Shown one piece after another: positions 9,087 through 19,818 of a stretch of DNA of 64,000 nucleotides (position 1 is the first letter of the stretch; every line of letters starts with the position of its first letter). This DNA is from Centrapalus pauciflorus (Eukaryota > Streptophyta > Magnoliopsida > Asterales > Asteraceae). Location of the stretch: the NCBI GenBank assembly GCA_020465985.1, contig JAANYP010003862.1:62001-126000 (forward strand), in the 5' to 3' direction. The notes under the pieces were generated by a model that ran no database searches, was not told where the DNA came from, and worked only from the letters and a program-made list of their open reading frames with translations. A program made the position numbers and the translations under genes.

Positions 9087-12022
9087 CTAAGTACTAGGCC
9101 TATTCAAAATGCTACCAACATACAACCCCTTCTCTATAAAAACCTTGATTACCTTCTGGTACTTCCTACCTTCAGATCTCCAACCTTCGTGGAAATAGAT
9201 TTGCTGCTCATGAAGTTTCTGCAGGTCGCTTTGAGATAGGTTTACAAGATGTAGAGGGTCATATACTTTCAAAATGACTTTGTCTTCATGATCCTCCATT
9301 ACTGTCTCTGCTGTTTCGTTGTCGACAAACCACCACTTCATGTTTGCGAGAGCGTCCTGTGGCATTGTCTTCAACGGAACCTTCCTTAGGCATCGAACTG
9401 GTTTATAGAATTTCTTCATCCAAGGTTTTCCAGTCAACGGATCTATTCTTGATTCATCTGTTATCCTTTTTCCTTCACTCGACTTTATCTTCTCAAACCA
9501 TCTAGATCGACCTTCTTTTCTTATGATTCTCGCTATTACTTCAGCGTATTGGTCGTCTCCTAGGGTTATCAAATTCATCCACGCCAGTTCTTTGACTTCG
9601 CATTTTGGCAGTGTATTGAATACTTTCAACGTCCTCTTCAAATACTGCAACCCATTTCATCTCCTTAGAACAAAAAGTTGTAGCTCTCTATTGAAAACCC
9701 AGCTGAGAATGCCTCCAGACAAATTTCCTGGACTAGGCAATCTCATCTTATTTTTCACTGCTAACTCAGACCTTTTTTCTTCCTTTCTGAACCAAAGCTT
9801 TCTTTTCTCTTCATTCGTGAGTTCCGTATCAGGCTCTTCACTTTGTGATTCAACATTTAAAGCATCCATAAACACTTTGATGTCTATAAAATTCTGCTCT
9901 ACCGTCGTGTATGTATCTGTGATAGGATGTTGCTAAATGATGATCTCATCGGCTTCATCTTCTTCATCAGCCACTACCTCATCATCAGATTTCCAATCTG
10001 CAATGTCTTCTGGGACAAACTCCCCTTCTACAAGATCTTCTATTTCATCCTCAAAGTCAAACATTACTACATCATCATCATTATCGGCCAAGGCTCCAAT
10101 TATTTCTTGATCAATTAGCTCTGACGCCTCTGGAGCCTTGCCTTTATCTTGACCTTCTCCTCCTCCTGTACCCGAAGACTCAGGCTCCCCCTGAATGTTA
10201 TGTTGCTGAGCAATCTGTTGAGAAAGCTCTGCTAGCTCACTATCTTTCTGCATGCCGGGATCATCACATTCTTCATCATCTCTACTTACTCTCTTTAATT
10301 CATCGCCTCGACAACTGCTCTCCCCCTGAGCTTGAAGATCTTTCACAAGCTGCTTCACCAGGGTCTGCAGTGTCTGGATCTGGGAGCATTGAGTCGTCAG
10401 GGCTTCTTGTTGAGCTGCCACTGTCGTCTATAACTTGGCATTTTCTTGATCCAACCTCGCGTTATGTTGTTGCAACTCGTTCACTGCTTGTAAAAGTTGT
10501 AATATTTTGACTGTTTGGAAGTCTACTATGCTCTACAACTCGGTGAATCACATATTTTCGGTGAATGGAACGGAGGTGGATGGAATGGAAGCGGATGGAA
10601 TAGCAGCAGAAGTAGATGGAGCTCCCTGCATAAAGCGATGCCTTTTTGCCCTATGTTGAGTGGCAACTGGGGCTTCTTCTTCTAGTTCAAAATCAGAATC
10701 TTCGGCCTCTTCGTCACGAATTACAGGCATTGACATCTTCCTTCGGTTAACAACAACTCTGGATCCGTATCTACCGATTGTAACAGCTGGATCATCAGCT
10801 TCTGTTTCCACAGAACTTGATTCAGATTTCAGACTCAGAGGCGGTCTCGACATGACCCTCAGCCTCACTCCTAGCCGCTGTTCCTTCCTCACGACCTTCT
10901 GTGCCTTCAGACTCGGCAACAGAAGGTTGATACTCATCGATTTGTCGGAATATGTCCTCCATATCAGTTAGGGTTCCAAAATATCTTAAACCAACTGCTC
11001 AACTGTATTTTCTTGAGCTACTGCTCCTTGTTCCCAGATTTCCTCCAACGTCTGTTCCCGTTGGTCTAGCTGTGGAGCTGAAGTGGATGGCCCAGCAGCT
11101 TCTTTAATAGGTTGGGAGCGGGGAATCGTGCGAGCAATTGGAGTGCGTCTTCCCGGTGCTCTTGGCTGTTGAGGTTGCTGCTGCTGCTGTTATTGAGGGG
11201 GTGCTTCACCAATCCAGTTATCTCCTTCAGGAGTAACAAACTCTGGGTCTATAACTGCACCAAACAAAGGAGCCAATTGTGGCCTGACTTGCTCAGCCCT
11301 ACGTGCATTGTGGATCTGGCAGTCAACAAAAATACGCTTGTCCGTTATAGCAACGCCACTTTGCTCACGTGACGGTGGCAGATCCGGCAAAAAGTGACGA
11401 ATAATCATCATAATGAAACGGGGATACATCAAAAACCTTTCTCGTGCAGGGGCAGTTTTCTGATGAACAAACGCCCCGAAGAACATCTCCGAGAAGTTGA
11501 ACGGATATTGTAGACTAGGGCAATTAGCACAGACTGCAGCTTTGACAACATCGTGTCGAACCGTGCTTTCATCGGTGCAAAACACACCATTCTGACGTGT
11601 ACCAGATACCTCCACTGGCCTATTAACCCGCTTTTTATGTAGGGTGCCTTTGTTATGTCCTGTGCGTAACCCATTCTCAGAAAGGCCGCTTGCCTTATGG
11701 GCATTGGAAAATCTATCGGGCCTGCTTCCTGATTCTCTGTGCCCAACTACAGAATTTGTCTTAGAAGCTCAGCTGAAAATACTATCGGTCTACCTCCTAC
11801 TCTTGTACGCAACATAGTAGGGGTAACGGTGCAATCCACATGTAGGTGTTGCCAAAATTGCCTCACAGAGGTGAGATCGATTGACAAGTTGTGCGTAAGC
11901 GCATATGACACCCTTGATTCTATCAGAAATTCTATCATCTGCTGGTATGGCTGAGCCTTAGGAATCTGAAGATCGATAGCCATTATCATATTATGCTAAT
12001 TGTAGAAGGCTCTATCACCCAT
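9087..12022 (-). pseudogene. Copia-2 3' ORF (aORF), broken
   Basis: Starts at ATG 12022-12020, two bases after an acceptor-like CAG; the first codons align with Copia-4 (HNM...IPKAQ) but codon 9 is TAG. N-terminal domain fragments: 11989-11747 (FWQHLHVDCTVTPTMLRTRVGG, VFSAELLRQIL) and 11746-11190 (PIRQAAFLRMGY, SGLIGQWRYLVH, MMIIRHFLPDLP). Then a low-complexity acidic middle with a Gln/coiled-coil segment (10421-9933) and the C-terminal domain 9650-9087 (LKVFNTLPKCEVKELAW, KMKWW-type core, YDPLHLVNLS, HEGWRSEGRKYQKV). The C-terminal domain is clearly conserved with Copia-4 and unrecognised by me. The N-terminal part resembles what Asteraceae annotations call longin-like. Several stops and frameshifts. 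Confidence 0.7.
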
Positions 12023-12024
12023 AT

Positions 12025-12491
12025 CTGCACACAAATGACGATTAAAAAGTTAAAAATTAATTTTAAATTAAATTTGTTATATTCGAACTTGCATAACTTC
12101 GAACTTGATTAAGTTCGAAGTCTAACATATTCGAACTTAGATAAATTCGAGAATTTAAAAACCATTCGAACTTGATTAAGTTCAAAACACCCATTCGAAC
12201 ATGACTGACTTCAAACTTATAGATATTTCAACTAGTTCGAACTTTCTGACAAGTTCGAACCTGAAAATCATGTTCGAAGTCGGTCACTTTCAACTTAAAA
12301 ATCATGATTTTAACCCCATTTGACTTAATTAACAGTGTAATCTAGTCCTATTAGTTTCTAATCTAAGTTATGTATCATTTGTTTTAAGTTTTAGCTTTTA
12401 AAACTTGTGATTTAAAGTCACCTAGTTTCAAATGATATAAAACTTAAAATACTCGATTTTAACCACAAAAACACCCCAATCTTAGACTTAC
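12025..12491 (-). other. Possible intron directly before the Copia-2 3' ORF
   Basis: Acceptor-like TTTGTGTGCAG ends at 12025, followed by ATATGG with the ORF start; Copia-4 has TCTATTGTGCAG/ATATGG at the same place. A donor-like GTAAGTCT lies at 12491. Whether it is used is unknown; other donors exist, including GTAAGT at 13963 just after pol. Confidence 0.35.
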
Positions 12492-12790
12492 TTAGATATT
12501 GTTGGTTCAATATGCCTAAGTATGTATGAAGGTTCGAGACACAGTAGAAAACTTCGAGAAATAGTGAGAAATTCGAAAGTCGGTAAATTCGAAGATAAGT
12601 TCGAGATCGCCCTGACAAGTTCGAGACAACAAATTCGAGAGTAGATGACATAAATGAAGTACTGTTACCTATTTTTATCAACCACCTTCGAACTTAGCTT
12701 AAGTTCGAACTTCAAGCAAGTTCGAAGGTAACTTCAAATTTGTCTGGATTTCGAACTTAACTGAAAATTTTGAAAATTCTTGAATAAATT
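12080..12790. repeat. AAGTTCGAA word cluster in the Copia-2 spacer
   Basis: Noncoding stretch packed with AAGTTCGAA, TTCGAACTT and near variants at irregular spacing, in both orientations as the word is nearly palindromic around TTCGAA. The same word also fills the Copia-2 leader (29590-29900) and, in decayed form (GAACTTA), its LTRs. Copia-4 has AGATTCGAA and AACTCGAA words in the equivalent region. Confidence 0.75.
12668..12681 (-). promoter_or_regulatory. TATA-like sequence in the Copia-2 spacer
   Basis: Minus-strand TGATAAAAATAGGT followed by AACAGTA. Copia-4 has TATTATAAATAGG followed by TAACAGTA at the corresponding place, a better TATA box. About 650 bases upstream of the 3' ORF start. 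Promoter role inferred. Confidence 0.3.
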
Positions 12791-13309
12791 CGAACCTTTT
12801 CAACTTTTTCATGTACCAGAATTTTTCCAACTTTGAAAAAACGTTCACACTAAGCAACAGATTTTCTTGCAATATTTGTTTCTTCAACTCAAAATGCATC
12901 GATGTAACTTTGACCTTTATCCTACTTAAAATAAACTATAATAATAAAATAAAATAAAGTAAACAAAAATTTTAAGTTACTCAAAAGTACTTTAAAAATT
13001 ACAACTTATACTAAAAAGTATTTTTGCGAGATAGTCAAAGAAGGTTCAATCAGATAGCTGTGTCAAACGCAATTTCACTATTTCACTTTCACACTTAGGA
13101 ATTTTTATTCCTTTGATTGTTTGTCGTGATATCCATTCCAAGTCGATTGTCGGTATGATTTTTCCTTTAAACATTTAACACTTTGGAAATTCCTTTGGCC
13201 CTTTTATTTATCAATAAACTACCTTACGTGTCCCACACTTAGATATACTTCTATGATCAAGGCAGACACACAATGATTATAACTTGTCGTTATTGCAAAT
13301 TTTCTTTAA

Positions 13310-13506
13310 AAGGCAAACATCGGACACAGTTCTGTATTTACATACAACAGAGTGTCTTAGTTTGTCTTAGTGTTCCTTTTAAGTTAGCAAGACAGCGGTG
13401 ACAGGTCTGTACTCACGTACAACAAAGCGACTTATCTTGCTAGCTTAAGTCAAAACAGAGGTGACAGGTCTGTACTTACGTACAACAAAGCGACTTCTTT
13501 TGACTT
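13310..13506 (-). repeat. Three tandem hairpin units between Copia-2 pol and 3' ORF
   Basis: Units at 13447-13506, 13381-13446 and 13310-13368. Each has outer arms (AAGTCAAAA/TTTTGACTT perfect; AAGTTAGCAAGA/TCTTGCTAGCTT 11 of 12; AAGGCAAAC/GTTTGTCTT 8 of 9), a middle stem (GACAC/GTGTC in the third) and an inner stem-loop. On the sense strand the inner parts read TGTAC-GTAA-GTACA, TGTAC-GTGA-GTACA and TGTAT-GTAA-ATACA: the stem changes as a pair and the loop stays GNRA. Matches three units in Copia-4 (53842-54030). Confidence 0.75.
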
Positions 13507-13997
13507 CCTTTTCTTTTCAAAATCTTTTTTTCTTTGTTTAAGATGTATTTTTGATGTTGTTATACATCCCCCAAATAAATTTGCATACCTCATTTACAGT
13601 CATTGCCTGTATGTCTCTAACATAGAAATTAAGACCTTTTGGTCATACTTCTAAGTTAGTTACACATATGACATTTTCTTGATTATTTTATTAGCTGTTA
13701 GGATTTCCTTTGTGTATTATGCCTACCAACACATCAGACAAGAAAGTGTATGTCACTTAGAGTTTATGGTGCATTATGTGTGAAAGCTCAACACTTAGAG
13801 TTTGTTTAGACTCTGCTAATTTTCGTCACTTTAAACCTTAGACTCCAAGACTTAACTCATTTTTCGATATTCTTTTTTTTTTTTTGAAATTTTTATGATT
13901 TTCTCACTTTTTTCTTTGTTTTTGATTTTTAAGATAAGCTAATAAAGTAACCTACTAACTTACTATTAAAGGAAAGAAAATCTACTAAACTACTAAC

Positions 13998-14661
13998 TTA
14001 TTTAAAAAAAATACACATACCATTTAGTTGAACTAACAACTCAAAGCGTGACTTATCAAATGCTTTAGTGAATAATTCTGCATTATTGTCTTCCGTTGCA
14101 ACTTTTACCAGTTTTATCAAATTCTTTTCAGCACAATCACGTATGAAATGATGTCTTATGTCTATGTGCTTCGTTTTACTGTGTTTAACTGGATTATTAG
14201 TTATAGCAATTGTAGACTGATTATCTATCCTAATGGGAGTAGGAGCATAGGTCAAACTGTAATCCCGCAATTGTTGTTGTATCCACAAAACTTGTGAACA
14301 ACATCTACCAGAAGCTACATATTCGGCCTCGCACGTTGACACGACTACCGAAGTATGTTTCTTGCATTACTAGGATACGAGCCTCCCTCCAAGGAACTGA
14401 CAACCTCTAGTTGTTGATTTCCGGTTGAAGCTACATCTATCATAATCAGAATCCGTATATGCCTCCGATTCCAGATCTCCATCAGCATGATACCAAAGTC
14501 TCAGCTTCGGTTTCGACTTCAGGTATCTCAGAATTCGCTTCACGGCTTTCATAGGCATCTCCTTGGGATTTGCTTGAAACCTAGCACAAATACACACAGC
14601 AAACATAATGTCAGGTCTAGAACCAGTTAAATACATGAGTGACCCGATCATGGCCCGATAC
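13998..14661 (-). pseudogene. pol: Copia-2 reverse transcriptase end and RNase H
   Basis: Continues the pol frame from the far side of Gypsy-2: the duplicated GATAC (sense GTATC) codes the leucine-tyrosine just before RAMIGSLMYL. Motifs AYTDSDYDRCS (normally DYGGCS), QFLGGRLVS, then a damaged stretch near 14345, MSTCEAEYVASG, KHIDIRHHFIRDC and LFTKAFDKSRFE. Stop at 13998-14000. RNase H removes the RNA template during cDNA synthesis. Confidence 0.88.
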
Positions 14662-15964
14662 TGTAACATCCAAGTTACCACAAACAGTACACGTCATAAA
14701 ATTTCATTTCATTAAGTAATAAATATTACTAATTGTTTGATACCACAGGTCCAACAGCCTGAATACTTAATTACAACAATAACTTAAAGATCAAATGGTG
14801 GTCTAAACTAGCTTCTAAATCTTCAATCAGAGTGTGGAAGACTGAACAAGCTACCCGAGACCGCATCATCTTTTCAAAATAGGCGTCCACAAAAGTCCAA
14901 AAGTCTGCTATTCATCGATTGTCCAGATTCACTTAGCCTGGGACGAACTACCTGCTATGGTCTAGCTCTTATCAGCTTTTCCTGAAAAAGGGTTGTCATG
15001 ACAGAGTAAGCTAACATTGCTTAGTGAGTTAACAGAGTTCCATTAGTTACCACACATATATAACATACTATCAGCTCCTGCCGGCAAGTCACTACGTCAG
15101 AGACGGCAAAAAGGTTGGGAGACAACCCAATTTGTATTCCCCTGTGTAAGGCCGAAGCCCTACGGGAAGTGTATGGAAACAAGTCATATAGGAAAGGAAT
15201 CTGCAGAATTCCCTCCCGTGAATGGAGATCTCACATTCGGTCCTGTCGGATAATGCAGTATGCAGCGGCAAATATATCAACAGTCAAGTAAGCAGTAAGC
15301 ATGATAAGTATTTACATAAAATGTAAAAGTGAACATGCAATCAAGGCAATTCAAATGTCTAGCTTCAGTAATGTCAAAAGTACGTTTCTATGATACAATA
15401 AAGTATTAAAGAAACATGCAGCAACAATCGGAAGTTTCCATACAGTCGATGACATTCACCAATAAGTATCGAAATATATGCAAATAATTAATGAAATCTG
15501 TCACTCACAGTAGTCCGTAGTCAGATAATGCTTAACGAATTAAGCTGTTCAGTTTACTCTGTCAAATCGGCGGTTTCCTTCAGTTCAGTTTCAAGTCTGG
15601 CATATTAATGTCAAGTCTGTGTCATAATCTATATAACCCTAGCTATATATTCAGGTTATTGTCAATTCTGGCTGTCGAGTCTGAGGTAGTTCCTATCATC
15701 CCAAAGTGAGTCTATTCTTAACAGATTAATACGATACCTAATTACACATATATGTGGCCTTGAAACGAGGCCAATCATATTACTAGCTAGGTGAATCATG
15801 ACATACGATTTCTAAGAGTTCATTTAGTGTCTGTTAATTTATTTGTGCATAAAAATAGTTTATGCACCTTGAAACTTATGATTTTTATCATAATTAAACG
15901 ATACTTTCAATTTCATTAGGTTGGTTAATTACTTAATCTGATTTAGGAATTTAACTTTGGCTAG

Positions 15965-16215
15965 GAACAAAATCAGATTCGAATTAAGGCAACAGATTCG
16001 AATAGGGTACAGATTCGAATAGCATTAGATTCGAACATCAATAGATTCAAACATCATTCTCGAATCTAGGGGGATCAGATTCGAAATCAATAGATTCTAT
16101 ACTAGGGAAGATAGATTCGAAGTCAACAGGTTCGAATCTAGCTAATCAGATTCGAGAACAACAATTTCGAGTCTAGGGGGATCAAATTCGAAATCAACAC
16201 CTTCGAATCTATTCA
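15965..16215. repeat. GATTCGAA word cluster in the Gypsy-2 LTR (second copy at 22875-23125)
   Basis: About a dozen copies of CAGATTCGAA, GATTCGAAT or TTCGAATCTA in 250 bases, irregularly spaced and near-palindromic. The words are the same as those dispersed in Copia-4, an unrelated element class. Confidence 0.8.
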
Positions 16216-16649
16216 TGAATTTCTCGAATTTGTTCTTCTTGTTCATCGTTTTTCCAGGTTTTATCAACTTAAACATGAACATAAATGAGGGAGAAATAGT
16301 TACTAACCTTCGTCCAAGCTATATCTTTCGACTATAGGTGATTTCCAAGCCAAAACAGGTCCTAAACGTGAGCAAATCAGCTTCGAATGAAGAGGATTTG
16401 AGCAATTTCGAGTTTGCACTTTCAAAACCGAACCAAAAGGAAGATAAGGGGGTCGATCTTACCTTAAATCAGGACGAAATCAAACATGCAATGAAAGATT
16501 CTTGTAGAGCTCGACGATATCTAACCGATGGCGTATAAATCACGAGAATCCGACGGTTCGTTTAGTAGAAATGCTAGAGAGAAGGTGAAGTCTTAGAGAG
16601 AGAAGGAGAGAGTTCAAGCTTCCAAACTCAAGAAATGAGGAGGAGTGCT

Positions 16650-16659
16650 CTATTTATAA
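16650..16659 (-). promoter_or_regulatory. TATA box of Gypsy-2 3' LTR
   Basis: Sense CCTTATAAATAGAGC, a good plant TATA box. The downstream sense sequence is pyrimidine rich (CTCTCTCCTTCTCTCTCTAAG around 16590-16610). Marks the likely U3/R boundary. Confidence 0.7.
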
Positions 16660-17032
16660 GGAAATAGGGAAAAATCAGATTCTCTACTGAATTTCCGGAA
16701 TCGACCAACTTTTATTCCCATCAATCTGATTTGCATTTCAGATGCAAATAATAGCAAAGGAGTTCTAGATTTGCTATAATTGTCTTTTAGTCATATTTTT
16801 ATTCATTTTAGTCCGTTTCGTCATTTTCAGTCTTTAATTTGTCAATTAGCTAAATTTAATTATTTAATTTATTTCAGCTAAATTGGGGAAATTTTCATAA
16901 TTAATTATAACTTAATATAATTAACTATTTAAAATTCTTGTTTTCGGTTAATTACTAATAATTGGACAAAATTGCTTAATTATCCATAGTCTGATGTTGT
17001 AATTTATATTTAATAAATTACGGGCTGTTACA

Positions 17033-17045
17033 ATCTTCCCCCGTT
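17033..17045 (-). other. Gypsy-2 polypurine tract
   Basis: Sense AACGGGGGAAGAT directly before the LTR TG. Primer for plus-strand synthesis. Confidence 0.9.
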
Positions 17046-17050
17046 AAATT

Positions 17051-17068
17051 GATTCCGTCCTCGGAATC
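17051..17068 (-). other. Hairpin with AGGA loop after Gypsy-2 pol stop
   Basis: Sense GATTCCG-AGGA-CGGAATC: a perfect 7-bp stem, two bases after the pol stop codon and six before the polypurine tract. Gypsy-3 (43665-43682) and Gypsy-4 (63624-63641) have AACTTCG-AGGA-CGAAGTT in the same position: same loop, different paired stem. Confidence 0.7.
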
Positions 17069-17070
17069 GA

Positions 17071-18748
17071 CTAAGACAGAAATAACTTCGGATACTTTTG
17101 CCTAATCTCGTCTTCTCGCTCCCAAGTTTGCGCAGATCCCTTATGATATTTCCATTGCACTAACACCATTGGGATTTCCTTGCTTCGCAATTTCGAAACC
17201 TTATGATCGATTATACGCTCGGGCTCTTCTTCGTATCGCAACTGCTCGTCAATTTGTACGTCTTTCCAAGGAATTGCAGCTTCAGCGTCAATCAAACACT
17301 TTCAAAGATTACTAACGTGAAATACATCATGAATCCCAGACATTTCGGCAGGCAACTTCAATCTGTAGGCTTGCAGTCCCACACGCTCGAGAATTTCGAA
17401 AGGACCAACAAATCGAGGACTCAACTTCCCCCGTTTGCCGAACCTTACTATCCCTTTTCTTGGCGAAACTTTCAACAGCACTTTATCACCAATCTCAAAT
17501 ACAATTGGTTTACGTCTTCGATCATGATACTTCTTTTGTCTGTCTTGAGAGGTCTGGATTCGCTGTCGAATCAACTGTAGCTGATCATGGGCTTCTTGCA
17601 AAATAGCGGTCCAGAGATCGGGCGTTCACTTGTTTCCCTCCAACAGGTTGGAGTTCGGCATCGACGTCCATACAAAAGCTGATAGGGAGGCATACCAATA
17701 GTCGAATGATAACTATTGTTATAAGCAAACTCCACAAACGGCAGGTGAGTATCCCAACTTCCACCGAGATCAATCACACAGGCACGTAACATATCTCCCA
17801 AGGTCAAAATCGTTCTCTCACTTTGCCCGTCCGTTTCAGGATGATAAGCGGTGCTCATCTTAAGTTCGGTACCTAGTCCATTCTGAAAAGCCTTCCAAAA
17901 CGAGAAGTAAATCTGCTGTCACGGTCAGATACTATAGACAATGGCACACCATGTCTAGTCACGATTTCCTTTATGTACAATTCAGCTAACTTTTCGAGGC
18001 GTTCATCTTCACGTATGGGTAGGAAATGGGCTGACTTAGTGAGTCGATCCACTATTACCCATATAGAGTCATGATTCCGCTTAGTCCTGGGCAACTTTGT
18101 CACAAAATCCATGGTTATATGGTCCCACTTCCATTCCGGGATTGGCAATGGTTGTAGTTCCCCATACGGCTTCTGATGTTCCGATTTGACTTGTAAACAA
18201 GTCATGCAATTTTCTACATATCGTCCTACGTCTTTCTTCATTCCAGGCCACCAATATTCCGTTCTTAAATCTTGATACATTTTAGTAGAACCAGGATGTA
18301 TCGCAAATTTCGACATATGAGCCTCTGACAGAATCCGATCACGAACACCTCCTAATCTGGGAACCCATATTCTATTCATGAATCGTCTAAGACCACGATT
18401 GTCAAGGGTCAGCTTGGTCACATAAGTAACCATACGCTCGGATTTCAAGTTCTCATCCCGAATGGCTTCAGATTGAGCGGCCATTAACAACTTAGGCAGG
18501 GCAGACAACATAACGACAGAAGTCAAAGCATAACATCGGGTATAATGGTCTTGTCCGGTTTTGCGGCTTAGGGCATCGGCTACAATGTTTGCTTTACCTG
18601 GATGGTAAAGGATCTCACAGTCATAGTCTTTAATCAATTCCATGGATCGCCTTTGACGCATATTCAGCTCTTTTTGGTCAAATATATATTTCAGACTTTT
18701 GTGATCTGTATATAACTTGCATCTAGTCCCATACAGAAATGCCGCCAA
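17071..18748 (-). pseudogene. pol: Gypsy-2 RNase H end, integrase and chromodomain
   Basis: Frame fragments 18748-17873, 17858-17571, 17601-17302 and 17295-17071. RNase H end: YTDHKSLKYIF, ADALSRK. Integrase: zinc-binding region (HPGSTKMYQDL, CMTCLQVKSEHQ), catalytic core with DFVTKLPRT, VDRLTKSAHF, IVSDRDSRF and YHPETDGQSERT, i.e. the D,D,E residues are present though split by a one-base deletion in a T run near 17870. C-terminal GPFEILERVG and a chromodomain-like VLVQWKYHKGSAQTWE, which in this clade guides insertion to heterochromatin. Further frameshift near 17600 and an Arg to stop change near 17297. Confidence 0.9.
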
Positions 18749-19818
18749 ATCTTCAATGCAAAGGTTACGGCTGCAAGCTCCAAGTCATGCGTCGGATAAT
18801 TCTTCTCATGCGCCTTTAGCTGCCTTGATGCGTAGGCGATTACTTTATCCCTTTGCATCAACACACAGCCTAATGCCATCTTAGAAGCATCACTATAGAC
18901 TACAAAATCATCATTACCCTCAGGTAAGGCCAAAACCGGTGCTTCAATTAGCTTACGCTTCAAAGTCTCAAAGGCTCGATCTTGAGATTCATTCCATTCA
19001 AACTTAACTTCTTTCTTTGTCAAGTTAGTTAAAGGCACCGCAATCTTGGAAAAATCACGGATAAATCTTCGGTAATAGCCCACTAAACCCAAGAAACTCC
19101 GAACTTCAGATACGTTTTTCGGCGCTTCCCACTTCTGAACCGTATCTACCTTCGATGGATCCACGGCTATTCCCTTACCCGAGACAGTATGTCCTAAAAA
19201 TTGTACCTGGCGTAACCAGAATTCACATTTGGAGAATTTTGCGTAGAGTCGCTCCGTTCGTAACAAGTCTAGCAATTCTCGCAAATGCATCGCATGGTCA
19301 GATTCAGACTTAGAGTAAATCAAGATGTCATCAATGAAGACTATCACTGATTTATCCAACATTGGTCTACATACCCTATTCATGAGGTCCATAAATGCGG
19401 CCGGGGCATTTGTGAGACCGAACGGCATTACTAGGAATTCAAAATGGCCATATCGAGTACGAAATGCAGTCTTCGGTACGTCAGACTCAAATACTTTGAG
19501 TTGATGATATCCAGATCGGAGATCAATCTTTTTCCAATAATTCCTGCAACTGACTCATCATTTCCTTCATTTCATTCGGAGCAAGACGGTATGGAGCTTT
19601 CGCGATAGGAGCAGCACCCGGTACGAGGTCAATGTGGAATTCGATTTGGCGATCTGGTGGCAATCCAGAGATGTCATCCGGGAATACATCAGGGAAATCT
19701 CGAACTACAGGTACATCAGACGCGGTCTTTTTAACTTCTTTAGCATCTACGGCATATGCTAAATAGGCGGAACAACCTTTGGTTAGGCACTTTCAGGCTT
19801 TCATTACAGAAATGAGAC
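18691..19818 (-). pseudogene. pol: Gypsy-2 reverse transcriptase and RNase H, internal deletion
   Basis: From 19428 down: MPFGLTNAPAAFMDLMN, then the polymerase metal site VIVFIDDILIYS, FLGHTVSGKGI, GYYRRFIRDFSKIA and RNase H start VVYSDASKMALG. Upstream (19429-19818) the linker IDLVPGAAPIAKAPYRLAP can be read, but at about 19525-19535 the frame jumps from the LLEK position straight to IDLRSGYHQ. Roughly sixty codons including the conserved template-binding WGAPVLFVKKKDG and DYRELN motifs are missing, and the frame is shifted. A second frameshift at about 18740 separates this fragment from the rest of RNase H. Confidence 0.88.

Larger units (their letters stand above)
14662..17032 (-). repeat. 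Gypsy-2 3' LTR
   Basis: Top strand TGTAACATCC to GGCTGTTACA; sense start TGTAACAGCCCG. Near-identical to 21574-23943. Contains a TATA box at 16650-16659 and GATTCGAA words at 15965-16215. Confidence 0.96.

Noticed and set aside
9087..12022. Calling the copia 3' ORF a retroviral envelope
   Set aside because: No signal peptide, no membrane segment and no cleavage site could be seen; position alone is not enough.
13310..13506. CRISPR-like direct repeats with spacers
   Set aside because: Plant nuclear sequence; the repeats are imperfect, self-complementary and only three, and the intervening sequence is itself repeated.
13310..13506. Self-cleaving ribozyme (hammerhead/retrozyme) or tRNA-like structure
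   Set aside because: I could not find the conserved hammerhead core (CTGATGA with GAAA) or a tRNA cloverleaf; only stacked hairpins are evident.
13958..13963. GTAAGT just after Copia-2 RNase H (and 54492-54497 in Copia-4) as the donor for a 3' ORF message
   Set aside because: Conserved, but using it with an LTR promoter would leave gag and pol upstream of the 3' ORF; without an extra promoter upstream it does not explain expression. Kept only as an alternative.
17071..17295. Independent chromodomain protein gene
   Set aside because: It is the C-terminus of Gypsy-2 pol, separated only by an Arg to stop change.
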